The notes under the pieces: generated by a model
What the model was told of the DNA's origin: nothing
The model's database searches: none
Seen by the model: the letters and a program-made list of their open reading frames with translations, nothing else
Part shown: piece after piece, positions 1-9,140 of the stretch
Numbering within the stretch: the first letter of the stretch is position 1
How the letters are laid out: each line of letters begins with the position of its first letter
Program-made: the position numbers and the translations under genes
Assembly (NCBI GenBank): GCA_024742355.1
Contig: JANSYM010000004.1
Span: 307,183-371,182, forward strand
Direction: 5' to 3'
From: Hyphomonadaceae bacterium
GTDB taxonomy: Bacteria; Pseudomonadota; Alphaproteobacteria; Caulobacterales; Hyphomonadaceae
Length of the DNA: 64,000 bases

Positions 1-516
1 GCGCTCGATTGCGGTGCAACCGGGATTCTGGTGCCGCATGTGATCACGGGTGAAGACGCGGAGGCGCTGGCTGGAAACGCGCATTTTGGCTCGGGCCGCG
101 GTTATGCCGGATCGACGCGCGCCGCCGGATATGGGGCACGCAAGATGGCGGAGCACAAAGCCAGAAGCGCCGAAGACACGGTCATTGTCGCGCAGATTGA
201 AGACGCTGAGGCGCTGAAACATCTGGACGACATGTTCGCGGTCGATGCGATTGATGCGTTTTTCATTGGGCGAGCAGATTTATCGGTGTCGCTTGGCGCG
301 GATGGTCCCGATGATCCTGCCGTGGTTGAGGCGGTCGAGATGATTTGCACGAAAGGGCAGGCGGCTGGCGTGACGATTGGCATGTTTACCGGAAACTTGG
401 ACGAGTTGCCAAAATGGCGCAAAGCTGGCGCCAGTTTGTTCCTGCTCGGGTCCGATCACGGGTTCATGTTGTCAGGTGCAGCAGCTCTGACGGCAAATGT
501 CCGTCGGCATTTTTAA
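1..516 (+). CDS. HpcH/HpaI-family aldolase, C-terminal part
   Basis: This is the C-terminal part (about 171 residues) of a class II, metal-dependent HpcH/HpaI aldolase. The family cleaves 2-keto-3-deoxy acids to pyruvate and an aldehyde in the cytosol. The gene runs off the left edge: the frame is open from base 1 and begins ALDCGATGILVPHV, the typical (A)GA.G..VPHV strand of the family. Later landmarks are IAQIEDAEAL (the usual Q.E...A metal/substrate region) and FFIGRADLSVSLG, close to the family's IGp.DLS.slG. The GTG at 31 is an internal codon, not the start. The gene ends tail to tail with the amidohydrolase gene, overlapping it by 4 bases. The substrate cannot be read from the sequence; the neighbouring lactonase-like amidohydrolase and SDR would fit a deoxy-sugar-acid or similar pathway. 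Confidence 0.88.
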   Translation, partial: ALDCGATGILVPHVITGEDAEALAGNAHFGSGRGYAGSTRAAGYGARKMAEHKARSAEDTVIVAQIEDAEALKHLDDMFAVDAIDAFFIGRADLSVSLGADGPDDPAVVEAVEMICTKGQAAGVTIGMFTGNLDELPKWRKAGASLFLLGSDHGFMLSGAAALTANVRRHF

Positions 517-1409
517 AGACGGTAGAAATCTTCGGCCACGGTTCGGAACATCGCGTCACGTTCTTCACGTGAATAGACCTCGCAGATGTTGAGGTAAGCG
601 CCGATGGTTTCCTCATAGCTGGCATAGAGTTTGTCGACCGGGAAATTCGATCCAAAAGCGCATCGTTCAGGGCCAAATATCTCGATGACCCTGTGGATAA
701 GCGGCGCGATGCTGTCTTGTGTCCAGCCATGATCAAACATGCCGAACCCTGAAATCTTGCAAATCAGATTTGGCAAGTCTGCCAGCGCTTGAAGGCCTTG
801 CTTCCATTCGCTGATGCTGTCGGGGTCGAATGCGCTGAGGGACCCGCAATGACAGAGTGCGACCTTGAGATCAGGCACTTCGGAGAACAGTGAAGCTGCC
901 GCTTGCATGAGCGGCGGTGTTAGCTGAAGGTCGAATGAGAGTAACTTGTCGCTCAATACCTGGAGGCCACGCTTGAAACGTGGGTCGCCGAGCAGACTGG
1001 AGGTGCCGGTTTTGCGGTCTTCTTCGGCGCTGCGTCCGATGATTTGCCTGACGCCGCGCACGCCCGCGTGGGATGCATGCGCGTCAACGTCCTCCGAGAC
1101 CGCGTCCTTCGTCAAATCGCAAAACGGGATAATCGCCGTCGGCAAGCCATGCTCGCTGGATTGCTGTTGCAGCCAGGCCGTTTCATTCAGGCTGTCATCC
1201 ACCTCAACACCGACCTGAATGTGGACCGTTTTCCTGACGGGCAGGGACCCAAAATCTGCTCTCAGGTCTTTGACATGGTAATTCTTCTGGATGGGCGCAG
1301 GATCGCCGAAGAACCGAACCACGCCGCGCTCTGCCAACCAGGTATGTCGACACGCGTCCAGATCCCACAAATGGTGATGAGCGTCGACAATGTAGGGAAG
1401 GTCATCCAC
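513..1409 (-). CDS. Amidohydrolase (fuconolactonase / PDC-lactonase-like)
   Basis: The 298-residue product belongs to the amidohydrolase-2 superfamily, a TIM barrel usually hydrolysing lactones or decarboxylating aromatic acids. Near the N-terminus is IVDAHHHLWD, the HxH metal/substrate strand seen in L-fuconolactonases and 2-pyrone-4,6-dicarboxylate lactonases. LKVALCHCG lies mid-protein and FGSNFPVDKL near the C-terminus, where the family's conserved Asp/Asn strand falls. I chose the GTG start at 1409 because it overlaps the stop of the upstream NTF2-like gene by 8 bases and begins directly at the family core; the open frame extends to 1487 with unrelated residues. It is the last gene of a leftward operon coming from 4192. 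With the aldolase beside it, opening of a lactone intermediate is a reasonable inference. Confidence 0.82.
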   Translation of the reverse strand: MDDLPYIVDAHHHLWDLDACRHTWLAERGVVRFFGDPAPIQKNYHVKDLRADFGSLPVRKTVHIQVGVEVDDSLNETAWLQQQSSEHGLPTAIIPFCDLTKDAVSEDVDAHASHAGVRGVRQIIGRSAEEDRKTGTSSLLGDPRFKRGLQVLSDKLLSFDLQLTPPLMQAAASLFSEVPDLKVALCHCGSLSAFDPDSISEWKQGLQALADLPNLICKISGFGMFDHGWTQDSIAPLIHRVIEIFGPERCAFGSNFPVDKLYASYEETIGAYLNICEVYSREERDAMFRTVAEDFYRL

Positions 1410-2469
1410 GCGCGTATCTCGCGGTCGCAATTTGTCGGCGCAGGGCAATATCGTCCCAAATGGTGATCTGCTCGCGTACCCGGCCATTCATGACGCGGAA
1501 CTGGGTCACGCCGAGAATGTAGACGGGGGCGTCGCTTGGCGCGCCATAACGACCTGCGCCGCTATGCGTGCCGGTTGCGGTCCAGCGGACAGACACATCG
1601 CGCGCGTCTCCGAGATAAGGAATCTCCGCGACATGATCCACGGCGACTTTCAGGTCTGGAAAAGCCTTCAAGAGGTCCCCGCACCAGGCCGCAATCTGGT
1701 CTGGACCATACAAAGAAACATCACCCGGAAATTGAGCGGCCGTTCGGAAATCATAGTGTGACTTCAGGGCGTTCTGACCTGCACGGGAAAGACTGGCGCG
1801 CAGCGCATTAATCGCGACCTCGGAAGCTGCGTCGAGCGCTCCGTTCCACGCATCTCCGCTCAACGTAGCTGCACGATTGTCCGCGTGAAAATCAATAAGG
1901 CTGAACCCGTTGACCGTGTCAGTCTGCGCTTGCTCCTTCGCGACGCGATCCGGCTCAAAACCAAGCTGCATGACCGCTGCGAGATTGTCCCGCACCAGCC
2001 ATTCTTCGATGACTTTATTGTCTTTGCAGAGGCATTCGGCGATCGTCTGAATCCGGATTTGGCGGCCAGTCACCGGACCAAACTCACTCGGTCCCTCATT
2101 GGTCATTTTTGAGGTGATCAGGTGCGAAGAGTAGAACGCGCCGTCGCCTTCATCCGACCAGATGACATTGTCGGCATCGAGACGACGATCGGGAAATGCC
2201 TCGAGGGTCGCCCTGGTGTTATCGACCACCGTCTGGGCGCCGCTAATGTCGCCAGCCATCGTATGGATCGCGCAGTCAGCAGCGTACCAGTCCAGGCACT
2301 TTTCGACGTCTCGATCATGCCAGATCCGCTCTGTGATGCGGATGATGTAGTGCGGGAAATCCACGAATTCCGCGTCGAATCCCGGAAGCTCCATGCGCCG
2401 CTCCGGACCCGGGGACATCATCTCTGCAATATCAGTCGTGGCGACATGTGTGATGGGTTTGCTGCTCAT
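1402..2469 (-). CDS. Two-domain NTF2/SnoaL-like protein
   Basis: This 355-residue protein looks like two SnoaL/NTF2-like cone domains in tandem, about residues 35-165 and 215-350. Each has the typical W...D....MP/FPD pattern: WHDRDVEKCLDWYAADCAIH then FPDRRLDAD in the first, and YGPDQIAAWCGDLLKAFPDL in the second. The late segment FRVMNGRVREQITIWD is the usual closing strand. Known members are polyketide cyclases, dehydratases or isomerases, but most are uncharacterised, so no reaction is assigned. It lies 8 bases downstream of the SDR gene and its stop overlaps the amidohydrolase start, so it is cotranscribed with both. Two more large NTF2-like proteins are encoded at 5037 and 6190. Confidence 0.78.
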   Translation of the reverse strand: MSSKPITHVATTDIAEMMSPGPERRMELPGFDAEFVDFPHYIIRITERIWHDRDVEKCLDWYAADCAIHTMAGDISGAQTVVDNTRATLEAFPDRRLDADNVIWSDEGDGAFYSSHLITSKMTNEGPSEFGPVTGRQIRIQTIAECLCKDNKVIEEWLVRDNLAAVMQLGFEPDRVAKEQAQTDTVNGFSLIDFHADNRAATLSGDAWNGALDAASEVAINALRASLSRAGQNALKSHYDFRTAAQFPGDVSLYGPDQIAAWCGDLLKAFPDLKVAVDHVAEIPYLGDARDVSVRWTATGTHSGAGRYGAPSDAPVYILGVTQFRVMNGRVREQITIWDDIALRRQIATARYARG

Positions 2470-2477
2470 AAGTGTCC

Positions 2478-3203
2478 CTATTGGGCGGTCCAGCCGCCAT
2501 CAACAACCAGCGAATGGCCGGTGATCATTTTACCTGCAGGCCCGCACAGATACAGTACGGCCTGAGCGATGTCTTCCGTGCTGGCCACTGTGCCGAGCGG
2601 GATCATCCGTTTCACAAAAGCCGAAAAGTCCGGATCATCGAGCATCGGCCGGGTCATCGGAGTTTCGACAAAAGTCGGTGCGACCGAGTTCACGCGGATA
2701 CCACGCGCCGCAAGTTCGACCGCCATGGCTTTTGTCAGCCCCTCGATCGCATGCTTGGTCATGCAATAGACGGTTCGGTTGGGCGAGCCGACATGTCCCA
2801 TCTGAGAGCTGATATGCACGACTCGGCCGCCATCCGGCATCGCGTTCAAACTTGCGCGAGAAACCCGGTAAGTGGTGCGAACGTTCAGATCGAGCATCAA
2901 GTCGAGCTCGTCATCTGTTACCGCTTCCATTGGCTTGGGGACATTGGTGCCGACATTGTTGACCAGAATGTCGATCCTGTCCTGATCGTTGAGAAAAGTC
3001 AGAAGATCATCCGAGGCGGCATCGCCCGCCCACGGGCTGCAGCGCTCCGGGTAGGCGGCAACAAGTTCGTCCAGCGCTTCGGAGGGCCGCGCGATCGGAA
3101 TGATTTCGGCACCGGCGGCATGCAGGGTTTCGCAGATCGCGCGGCCGATGCCGCGGCTGGCACCGGTTATGACGGCGCGTTTACCTATCAAGTCCTGATT
3201 CAT
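2478..3203 (-). CDS. SDR-family NAD(P)-dependent oxidoreductase
   Basis: A classical short-chain dehydrogenase of 241 residues. It has the Rossmann motif TGASRGIG near residue 14, NNVGTN (family NNAG) near residue 85, the catalytic Ser in HISSQMG, and YCMTK (YxxxK) near residue 150; PTFVETPM and a C-terminal VVDGGWT match the family. It would oxidise or reduce a hydroxyl/keto group with NAD(P)(H). The ATG at 3203 forms an ATGA overlap with the stop of the bicupin gene, so it is preferred to the GTG two codons upstream. It is the second gene of the operon bicupin-SDR-NTF2-amidohydrolase. Related enzymes in sugar-acid pathways oxidise 2-keto-3-deoxy acids, which would suit the aldolase and lactonase next door, but this is inference. 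Confidence 0.9.
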   Translation of the reverse strand: MNQDLIGKRAVITGASRGIGRAICETLHAAGAEIIPIARPSEALDELVAAYPERCSPWAGDAASDDLLTFLNDQDRIDILVNNVGTNVPKPMEAVTDDELDLMLDLNVRTTYRVSRASLNAMPDGGRVVHISSQMGHVGSPNRTVYCMTKHAIEGLTKAMAVELAARGIRVNSVAPTFVETPMTRPMLDDPDFSAFVKRMIPLGTVASTEDIAQAVLYLCGPAGKMITGHSLVVDGGWTAQ

Positions 3204-4192
3204 GACCACGCGATCGCCGGCGCCTCGTCACCACCCCGGACCGCAACGAGCCGCGCGCCGCTATCATGAGCATTGGTCAGGCTTCGATGCGCCCCGATTG
3301 GGAACGTGATGGTATCACCAGCCGTCAGGATGGTTTTCTCATCATCAATCGTGACGATCACTTTGCCAGAGTGAACGAAGTATACATCGGGACCGTCCAG
3401 GCGGTGCGCCGGAATGGCGGCACCCGGAGCGATCTCGATTTCGCTGAGTGTGAAGCCGTGGCTCCAGTCGATCGGCTTTGGCCCTATCAGCTGAGTCTCT
3501 GTCACGCCCGACAGGCTGTTGAAGGGGCCGAAACTGATGCTGGCACCCGACCGGATCACGCACGCTTCCAGTTCGGCGTCCGAGAAGACATCAAGCGCTG
3601 AGATCTGGCGCTCACTTGTCACCGGCATGGGTGATTTTCCAGCCGGAACGGTCTCGCCCTTATTGGTGTCGATCAGCATGCCGTCTTCAAGTAGGATCAA
3701 TCCATAGTCTTGCGCCATGTCGAAGACCTTTGGCGCCCAGAGGACGCGGCCAGGGTCATCGCCGCCGAGTACGGCCCAGAGATAACCGGTATCCTCGCCA
3801 ATATTGGTGAACCCCCGGAAGACATTGGTTGGAATCGAGATCATGTCGCCGGGCGACAGGCAAATTTGTGCGTCATCAGCATGTTCACCGAGATCAAACC
3901 GCCATTGCCCGGCATGGACAAAAAACACCTCCACCGTGTCATGACTATGCTGAGAATTCGTGCAGGCTGGCGGTTGCCGAGCGCCGCCAATATTGAAGCC
4001 ATGCGGTTCGGCAATGTGAACATGCTGGTTGGGGTTTTCTGAGACGCCCGGCCCAATGATCGTAAAGTTTTCTTTCTTGTCAGACCCAGGTGTGCGCGTG
4101 TCGATAAACGCGTCCAGGCAAGGGGCCAGGTCAGCGTAGCGGACGATACGATCTTCAATTCGCTGGCGTGCTGAAGCGATGCTCTCAGACAT
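3200..4192 (-). CDS. Bicupin-domain protein
   Basis: The 330-residue protein has two cupin barrels. The first (about residues 75-140) keeps a full metal-binding motif, HSHDTVEVFFVHAGQW, with HxH, the downstream Glu and the glycine; CLSPGDMISIPTNVFRGF supplies the second motif. The second (about 245-320) has PAHRLDGPDVYFVHSG and LTAGDTITFPIGAHRSL, but its first motif has lost one histidine and the acidic residue, so it may be structural. Such proteins can be dioxygenases, isomerases or binding proteins; gentisate-type dioxygenases share the architecture, but nothing here proves ring cleavage. It leads the leftward operon 4192-513. A conserved palindromic site lies about 37 bases upstream of the start, at 4229-4244. 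Confidence 0.8.
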   Translation of the reverse strand: MSESIASARQRIEDRIVRYADLAPCLDAFIDTRTPGSDKKENFTIIGPGVSENPNQHVHIAEPHGFNIGGARQPPACTNSQHSHDTVEVFFVHAGQWRFDLGEHADDAQICLSPGDMISIPTNVFRGFTNIGEDTGYLWAVLGGDDPGRVLWAPKVFDMAQDYGLILLEDGMLIDTNKGETVPAGKSPMPVTSERQISALDVFSDAELEACVIRSGASISFGPFNSLSGVTETQLIGPKPIDWSHGFTLSEIEIAPGAAIPAHRLDGPDVYFVHSGKVIVTIDDEKTILTAGDTITFPIGAHRSLTNAHDSGARLVAVRGGDEAPAIAWS

Positions 4193-4228
4193 AGGGATTA
4201 TCCTTCTCTGAGCTTATGCATACTCAAT

Positions 4229-4244
4229 TTGCATTCGAAGTCAA
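4229..4244. promoter_or_regulatory. Operator-like site, copy 1
   Basis: The 16-mer TTGCATTCGAAGTCAA lies just upstream of the bicupin start and runs into the stop codon of the hydrolase gene behind it. It is a partial palindrome around TTCGAA with outer TTG/CAA. The exact reverse complement occurs at 6084-6099, also in front of cluster genes. Two identical 16-mers at two promoters of one cluster suggest a shared regulator binding site. The regulator is not evident in this window. Confidence 0.55.
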
Positions 4245-4996
4245 TTTGCGTTTTTGACCAGCTTTAATGCGCAATTTCCGGTCTTGGTCGCGCGCCCTCC
4301 GGGCAGGTTCAGCAATTCCAGCAGAGCGGCTGATACCAGGTCAGGTTGTTCCAGGGTCGAGATGTGACCACAGGCGTCAATCACACGGAGTTCGGCGCCT
4401 GCGATCCGCTCCGCAATCTCGCGATGTCGGTCGACCGGGCAGACCGTGTCATCGGCTCCAGCCATCAAAAGTGTTGGGCAGTGAATTTGATCGACATGGT
4501 CCAGATAGGACCGCCGAATGGTCAAAGCCATTGTCTGACGACAAAACACATCTTCGCCCAGGTCGACGCCCATATTTTCAAGTATCCGAAGTCGACCCTC
4601 GGTGCGATTGACCGGTGCCAGATATTGCGGTTTCAGTTCTTCACGCAGGACGAGATCGAGTTCGCCCGCCGCAACGCGCCCAAGTTGTTTCTTCCTCGCC
4701 GCGCCGGCGGCGTCTGCTCGCGCTGTGGTATTCAACAGGGCGAGATGCGTAATCCGGTCCGGCGCCTGACGACAGAGTTCCAAGGCCACGATACCGCCCA
4801 TGGACAGCCCAATCGCGGCAAACCTCCGCGGCGCGGATTTGAGGACCTGTTCTGCCATGCGCTCAATTGAACAGGCCTGCGTGAGATCTGCGAACGCACA
4901 CGCGATGCGCTGGTTTGACAGCGCCTGAATCTGCGGTTCGAACAGGCGTTCATCACACATGAAGCCCGGAAGGAAGATGGCAGACTTTGTGGTCAT
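4241..4996 (-). CDS. Alpha/beta hydrolase
   Basis: A 251-residue alpha/beta-hydrolase-fold enzyme. FLPGFMCDERLF provides the N-terminal oxyanion region, GLSMGGIVALEL the nucleophile elbow (Ser within G-L-S-M-G-G, about residue 79), a late Asp in MAGADDTVCP, and the catalytic His in CGHISTLEQPD near the C-terminus. It resembles small carboxylesterases and enol-lactone hydrolases. I chose ATG 4996 because the fold starts directly there; the frame stays open to 5074 but would overlap the upstream gene and adds atypical residues. The gene follows the NTF2-like gene at 5037 by 40 bases and is probably in its transcript. It is likely to hydrolyse an ester or lactone intermediate of the cluster's pathway. 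Confidence 0.82.
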   Translation of the reverse strand: MTTKSAIFLPGFMCDERLFEPQIQALSNQRIACAFADLTQACSIERMAEQVLKSAPRRFAAIGLSMGGIVALELCRQAPDRITHLALLNTTARADAAGAARKKQLGRVAAGELDLVLREELKPQYLAPVNRTEGRLRILENMGVDLGEDVFCRQTMALTIRRSYLDHVDQIHCPTLLMAGADDTVCPVDRHREIAERIAGAELRVIDACGHISTLEQPDLVSAALLELLNLPGGRATKTGNCALKLVKNAN

Positions 4997-5036
4997 TTCG
5001 ACTGTTCCACTTGCATTGATGCGCGCGCGATGCCGG

Positions 5037-6050
5037 TTACGTTCGGCGTAGCTGCGCCAACCGTTCGAGCACATCCAGACCTTGCTGCTTCAGATAGAAT
5101 GGAAGGTCGATGAAGACCCAGTTTTCCGCGAGCTTGTCGCCGGCGCGCCGATAGACATCAACGACGCGCATTTCGCTCGACGCCGCGGCTGCCGGAAGGC
5201 CCAGGAAACCGCCTGTGTTCCGATTGCTCAGGTTCGACCAGCCAAAGAAGCCGCCATACGACCCTTCGGCTATTCTTGCGACGTGGCCATTATAGGTCTT
5301 GTCGACGAGATTGAGTCGGAATGGATGCTGATGCTGCTCTTGGTAACGGTCGATTGTGAAGCTCGCCCCGATGCCACACGGTCCGTACCAGGTCATGTCG
5401 TCATGCCAGGTGCGCGCGAGGAGCTCGCGCGGGCATTTCTCACCGTTCAGGTGATTGATGGAATCCAGGTCCGCGATCATCCGGTTCATCAGGTCGACGG
5501 TCGCGTTCGTTTCGGCTGCATCCTGGGCACCGATGAGAACCCCATCATGCGTCCGAGGTCCGGGATAGACGAAGTAGGACCCGGTCATTGGCGGCAGAGG
5601 ATAAACGCCGGCTTCGTGCATCAAACCGATAAGATCAAAGAACAAAGCGCTCTCGACAATCTTGCCGTCTTGAACGCACATGAATTCGGCATAGCGCAGA
5701 TGTGCGAGGCGTCCGGTATGCGGAATATTCAACCAGTCTGCATCAAACAGACCGACAAAGTGTCCCATGCTGCACGTCCAGACGGTTTGGCCATCATCAA
5801 CATCGTTCAGGCCGCCAAAGAACACGTCTTCGCGTCTTTGCAGGTTCCTGAACGACGTTCGCAAAGGCTGCCAGAATTCTGAGACGACAGCCTCCACCCC
5901 TGACTTTTCATAGAAGGGATGCATACTCCGCCAATTGAAATCAGACGCGAAAGCGCGGCAGCCTTCGTCGATCAAGCGATCACTGGCCGCCGAATCGAAT
6001 GCTTTCATATGCGCACGAACAATCGTCTTGGCGTCTTGAATTATCGTCAT
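5037..6050 (-). CDS. NTF2/SnoaL-like protein, large form
   Basis: The 337-residue protein is related to the one encoded at 6190-7227: both share a W/Y-G-P-x-G-I-G segment (MTWYGPCGIGASFTIDRY here, NWYGPAGIGTARGISGF there), the phrase IPHTGRLAHLRYAEF / IPPTGHLAHMRYHEF and a near-identical C-terminus (NWVFIDLPFYLKQQGLDVL / NWVLVDLLDLYSQVGVDVL). The order suggests two NTF2-like domains. The reaction is unknown; nuclear transport factor 2-like enzymes include cyclases, isomerases and dehydratases. ATG 6050 is preceded by GAAGAGGG; the open frame has a TTG five codons earlier. The gene is divergent from its paralogue at 6190, and an operator-like palindrome lies between them. Confidence 0.75.
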   Translation of the reverse strand: MTIIQDAKTIVRAHMKAFDSAASDRLIDEGCRAFASDFNWRSMHPFYEKSGVEAVVSEFWQPLRTSFRNLQRREDVFFGGLNDVDDGQTVWTCSMGHFVGLFDADWLNIPHTGRLAHLRYAEFMCVQDGKIVESALFFDLIGLMHEAGVYPLPPMTGSYFVYPGPRTHDGVLIGAQDAAETNATVDLMNRMIADLDSINHLNGEKCPRELLARTWHDDMTWYGPCGIGASFTIDRYQEQHQHPFRLNLVDKTYNGHVARIAEGSYGGFFGWSNLSNRNTGGFLGLPAAAASSEMRVVDVYRRAGDKLAENWVFIDLPFYLKQQGLDVLERLAQLRRT

Positions 6051-6083
6051 GCTGACCCTCTTCAAACATCCGGTCTAGCGTGT

Positions 6084-6099
6084 TTGACTTCGAATGCAA
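6084..6099. promoter_or_regulatory. Operator-like site, copy 2
   Basis: TTGACTTCGAATGCAA is the exact reverse complement of the 16-mer at 4229-4244. It sits in the 139-base divergent promoter region between two paralogous NTF2-like genes, 33 bases from the leftward start and about 90 bases from the rightward one. This placement suits a repressor or activator acting on both directions. The binding protein is not identified. Confidence 0.55.
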
Positions 6100-6189
6100 T
6101 CCTGTTATCCATCCGATTTTCCATTGCGCTCCTCTGCTTGATCGGAGTGTAATCGAACCGATGCCATTTGCACGAGGACCGTTGGTGAC

Positions 6190-7227
6190 ATGCAAGCTCA
6201 AGCGCTGAAAACACTCCTGAAACCCTTTCGAACCGCGGCAGAGACTGCCGATCTGACATCCGTGCGCGGTGAGCTCCAGGCGCTGCTCGCGGCCGACGCA
6301 AAAGTCCAAATGTGCCATCCGTTCGCTACGCTCTCCGGCGCAGACGCTTTCGTAGACACATGTTACGCGCCACTGCTGAGCGCGATGCCGGACCTTGAGC
6401 GCAGGGATATGATCGTGATGGCCGGCACGACGCCTGAGGGTCAGGACTGGGTCGGCATGATGGGCAATTATATGGGCACCTTCACGGCGCCATTTCTCGA
6501 TATTCCGCCGACCGGGCACCTGGCGCACATGCGCTATCACGAATTCTATCGTATCGAAGGTGATCAGGTCGTCGAGATCCAGGCGATCTGGGATATTCCG
6601 GAGCTGATGATGCAAGCACGGGCCTGGCCGATGGCGCCGCAACTCGGCGCATTTCTTTGTACGCCAGCACCTATGAGCGGGGATGGCTTGACGGTTAGCG
6701 GCAATGGCGGTGCCGCTTACCATCACGTCGTCAGCATGCTCGATGATCTGTGCAAGCACCCGGCAGATCCTGATCCCAAAATTATGAACCTGGAGACTTA
6801 CTGGCACCCGCGTTTCAATTGGTATGGCCCCGCAGGCATTGGCACTGCGCGCGGCATTTCGGGCTTTCGCAACTGGCATCAGATCCCGTTTCTTCGCGCC
6901 ATGCCGGATCGCAAGCTCGATGCAATGGGTGCGCTGCTCTCGCACTGGGTGGGTGAAGGCGATTATGTCTGCGAGACCGGATGGCCGAACATGCGCCTGA
7001 CGCTCAGCGATGATGGCTGGATGGGGATCGCGCCCGCGAACAAGGAAGTGCTCCTGCGCAGCCTCGATTTCTGGCGTCTCGAAAATGGCCTCATCCGCGA
7101 GAACTGGGTCCTCGTCGACTTGCTCGACCTCTATTCGCAAGTTGGCGTCGATGTGCTTGGCCGTATGCGCGAATTCAACAAAGCGCGTGTTTTGTCGCCA
7201 GTGTCGGTGCCATCTGGTTTGGAGTGA
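6190..7227 (+). CDS. NTF2/SnoaL-like protein, paralogue of the 5037 gene
   Basis: A 345-residue protein with two NTF2/SnoaL-like halves (roughly residues 20-160 and 175-320). It shares long similar blocks with the divergently encoded protein at 5037-6050, including DIPPTGHLAHMRYHEFYRI, the W-Y-G-P-A-G-I-G motif and a matching C-terminus, so the pair arose by duplication. Conserved His, Trp and Tyr in the WYGP block could line a pocket, but the reaction is not known. ATG 6190 follows the divergent operator region. The gene ends tail to tail with the BCCT transporter gene, leaving 25 bases. The duplication inside one cluster suggests two successive related steps or a heteromeric enzyme (inference). 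Confidence 0.75.
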   Translation: MQAQALKTLLKPFRTAAETADLTSVRGELQALLAADAKVQMCHPFATLSGADAFVDTCYAPLLSAMPDLERRDMIVMAGTTPEGQDWVGMMGNYMGTFTAPFLDIPPTGHLAHMRYHEFYRIEGDQVVEIQAIWDIPELMMQARAWPMAPQLGAFLCTPAPMSGDGLTVSGNGGAAYHHVVSMLDDLCKHPADPDPKIMNLETYWHPRFNWYGPAGIGTARGISGFRNWHQIPFLRAMPDRKLDAMGALLSHWVGEGDYVCETGWPNMRLTLSDDGWMGIAPANKEVLLRSLDFWRLENGLIRENWVLVDLLDLYSQVGVDVLGRMREFNKARVLSPVSVPSGLE

Positions 7228-7252
7228 GCAACGTCCTCATGCGAGCGCCGCG

Positions 7253-8848
<1,596 letters not shown>

Positions 8849-8941
8849 GCGATTCCTTAAGACTTGGTCACAGCGTGTCATGCACGAATTATCTCGACCT
8901 TCAAACCATTTGCCGCAGGTTTCGACGAACAAGAACGTCCC

Positions 8942-8964
8942 ATGACGCCACGTGATTGCGTCAT
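8942..8964. promoter_or_regulatory. Inverted repeat in divergent BCCT/TonB promoter region
   Basis: ATGACGC and GCGTCAT form a perfect 7-base inverted repeat separated by 9 bases, about midway between the BCCT start (8848) and the TonB receptor start (9141). Its position fits a regulator site shared by the two divergent genes. The MarR-family gene at 13793 is the nearest candidate regulator, but nothing ties it to this site. The remaining 290-base gap shows no gene. Confidence 0.4.
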
Positions 8965-9140
8965 ATTTACCACATTCACTGGAGCAATCCGTGAGAACGC
9001 TGGCCAATCACAGCCAGAAACCTTTCCATCATCAAACTAAATGATAGGTAACGCTCACCATCGAGCGGTCGTGATTCTTGTGTGCCCTGCGTAATTCGGC
9101 GTGGGCCTGCACGATCGGAGCAATTCCCGAGGGAAAACAT

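Noticed and set aside
2472..3269. 265-codon plus-strand open frame
   Set aside because: It lies opposite the SDR gene, which has all its motifs; the translation has no recognisable domain.
5980..7140. 386-codon minus-strand open frame
   Set aside because: It is antisense to the well-supported NTF2-like gene at 6190-7227 and has no family motif; its length reflects GC-rich codon bias.
8849..9007. N-terminal extension of the BCCT transporter to 9007
   Set aside because: The extra 53 residues are Cys/His/Trp-rich and unlike family N-termini; MPDTEH at 8848 gives the usual length.
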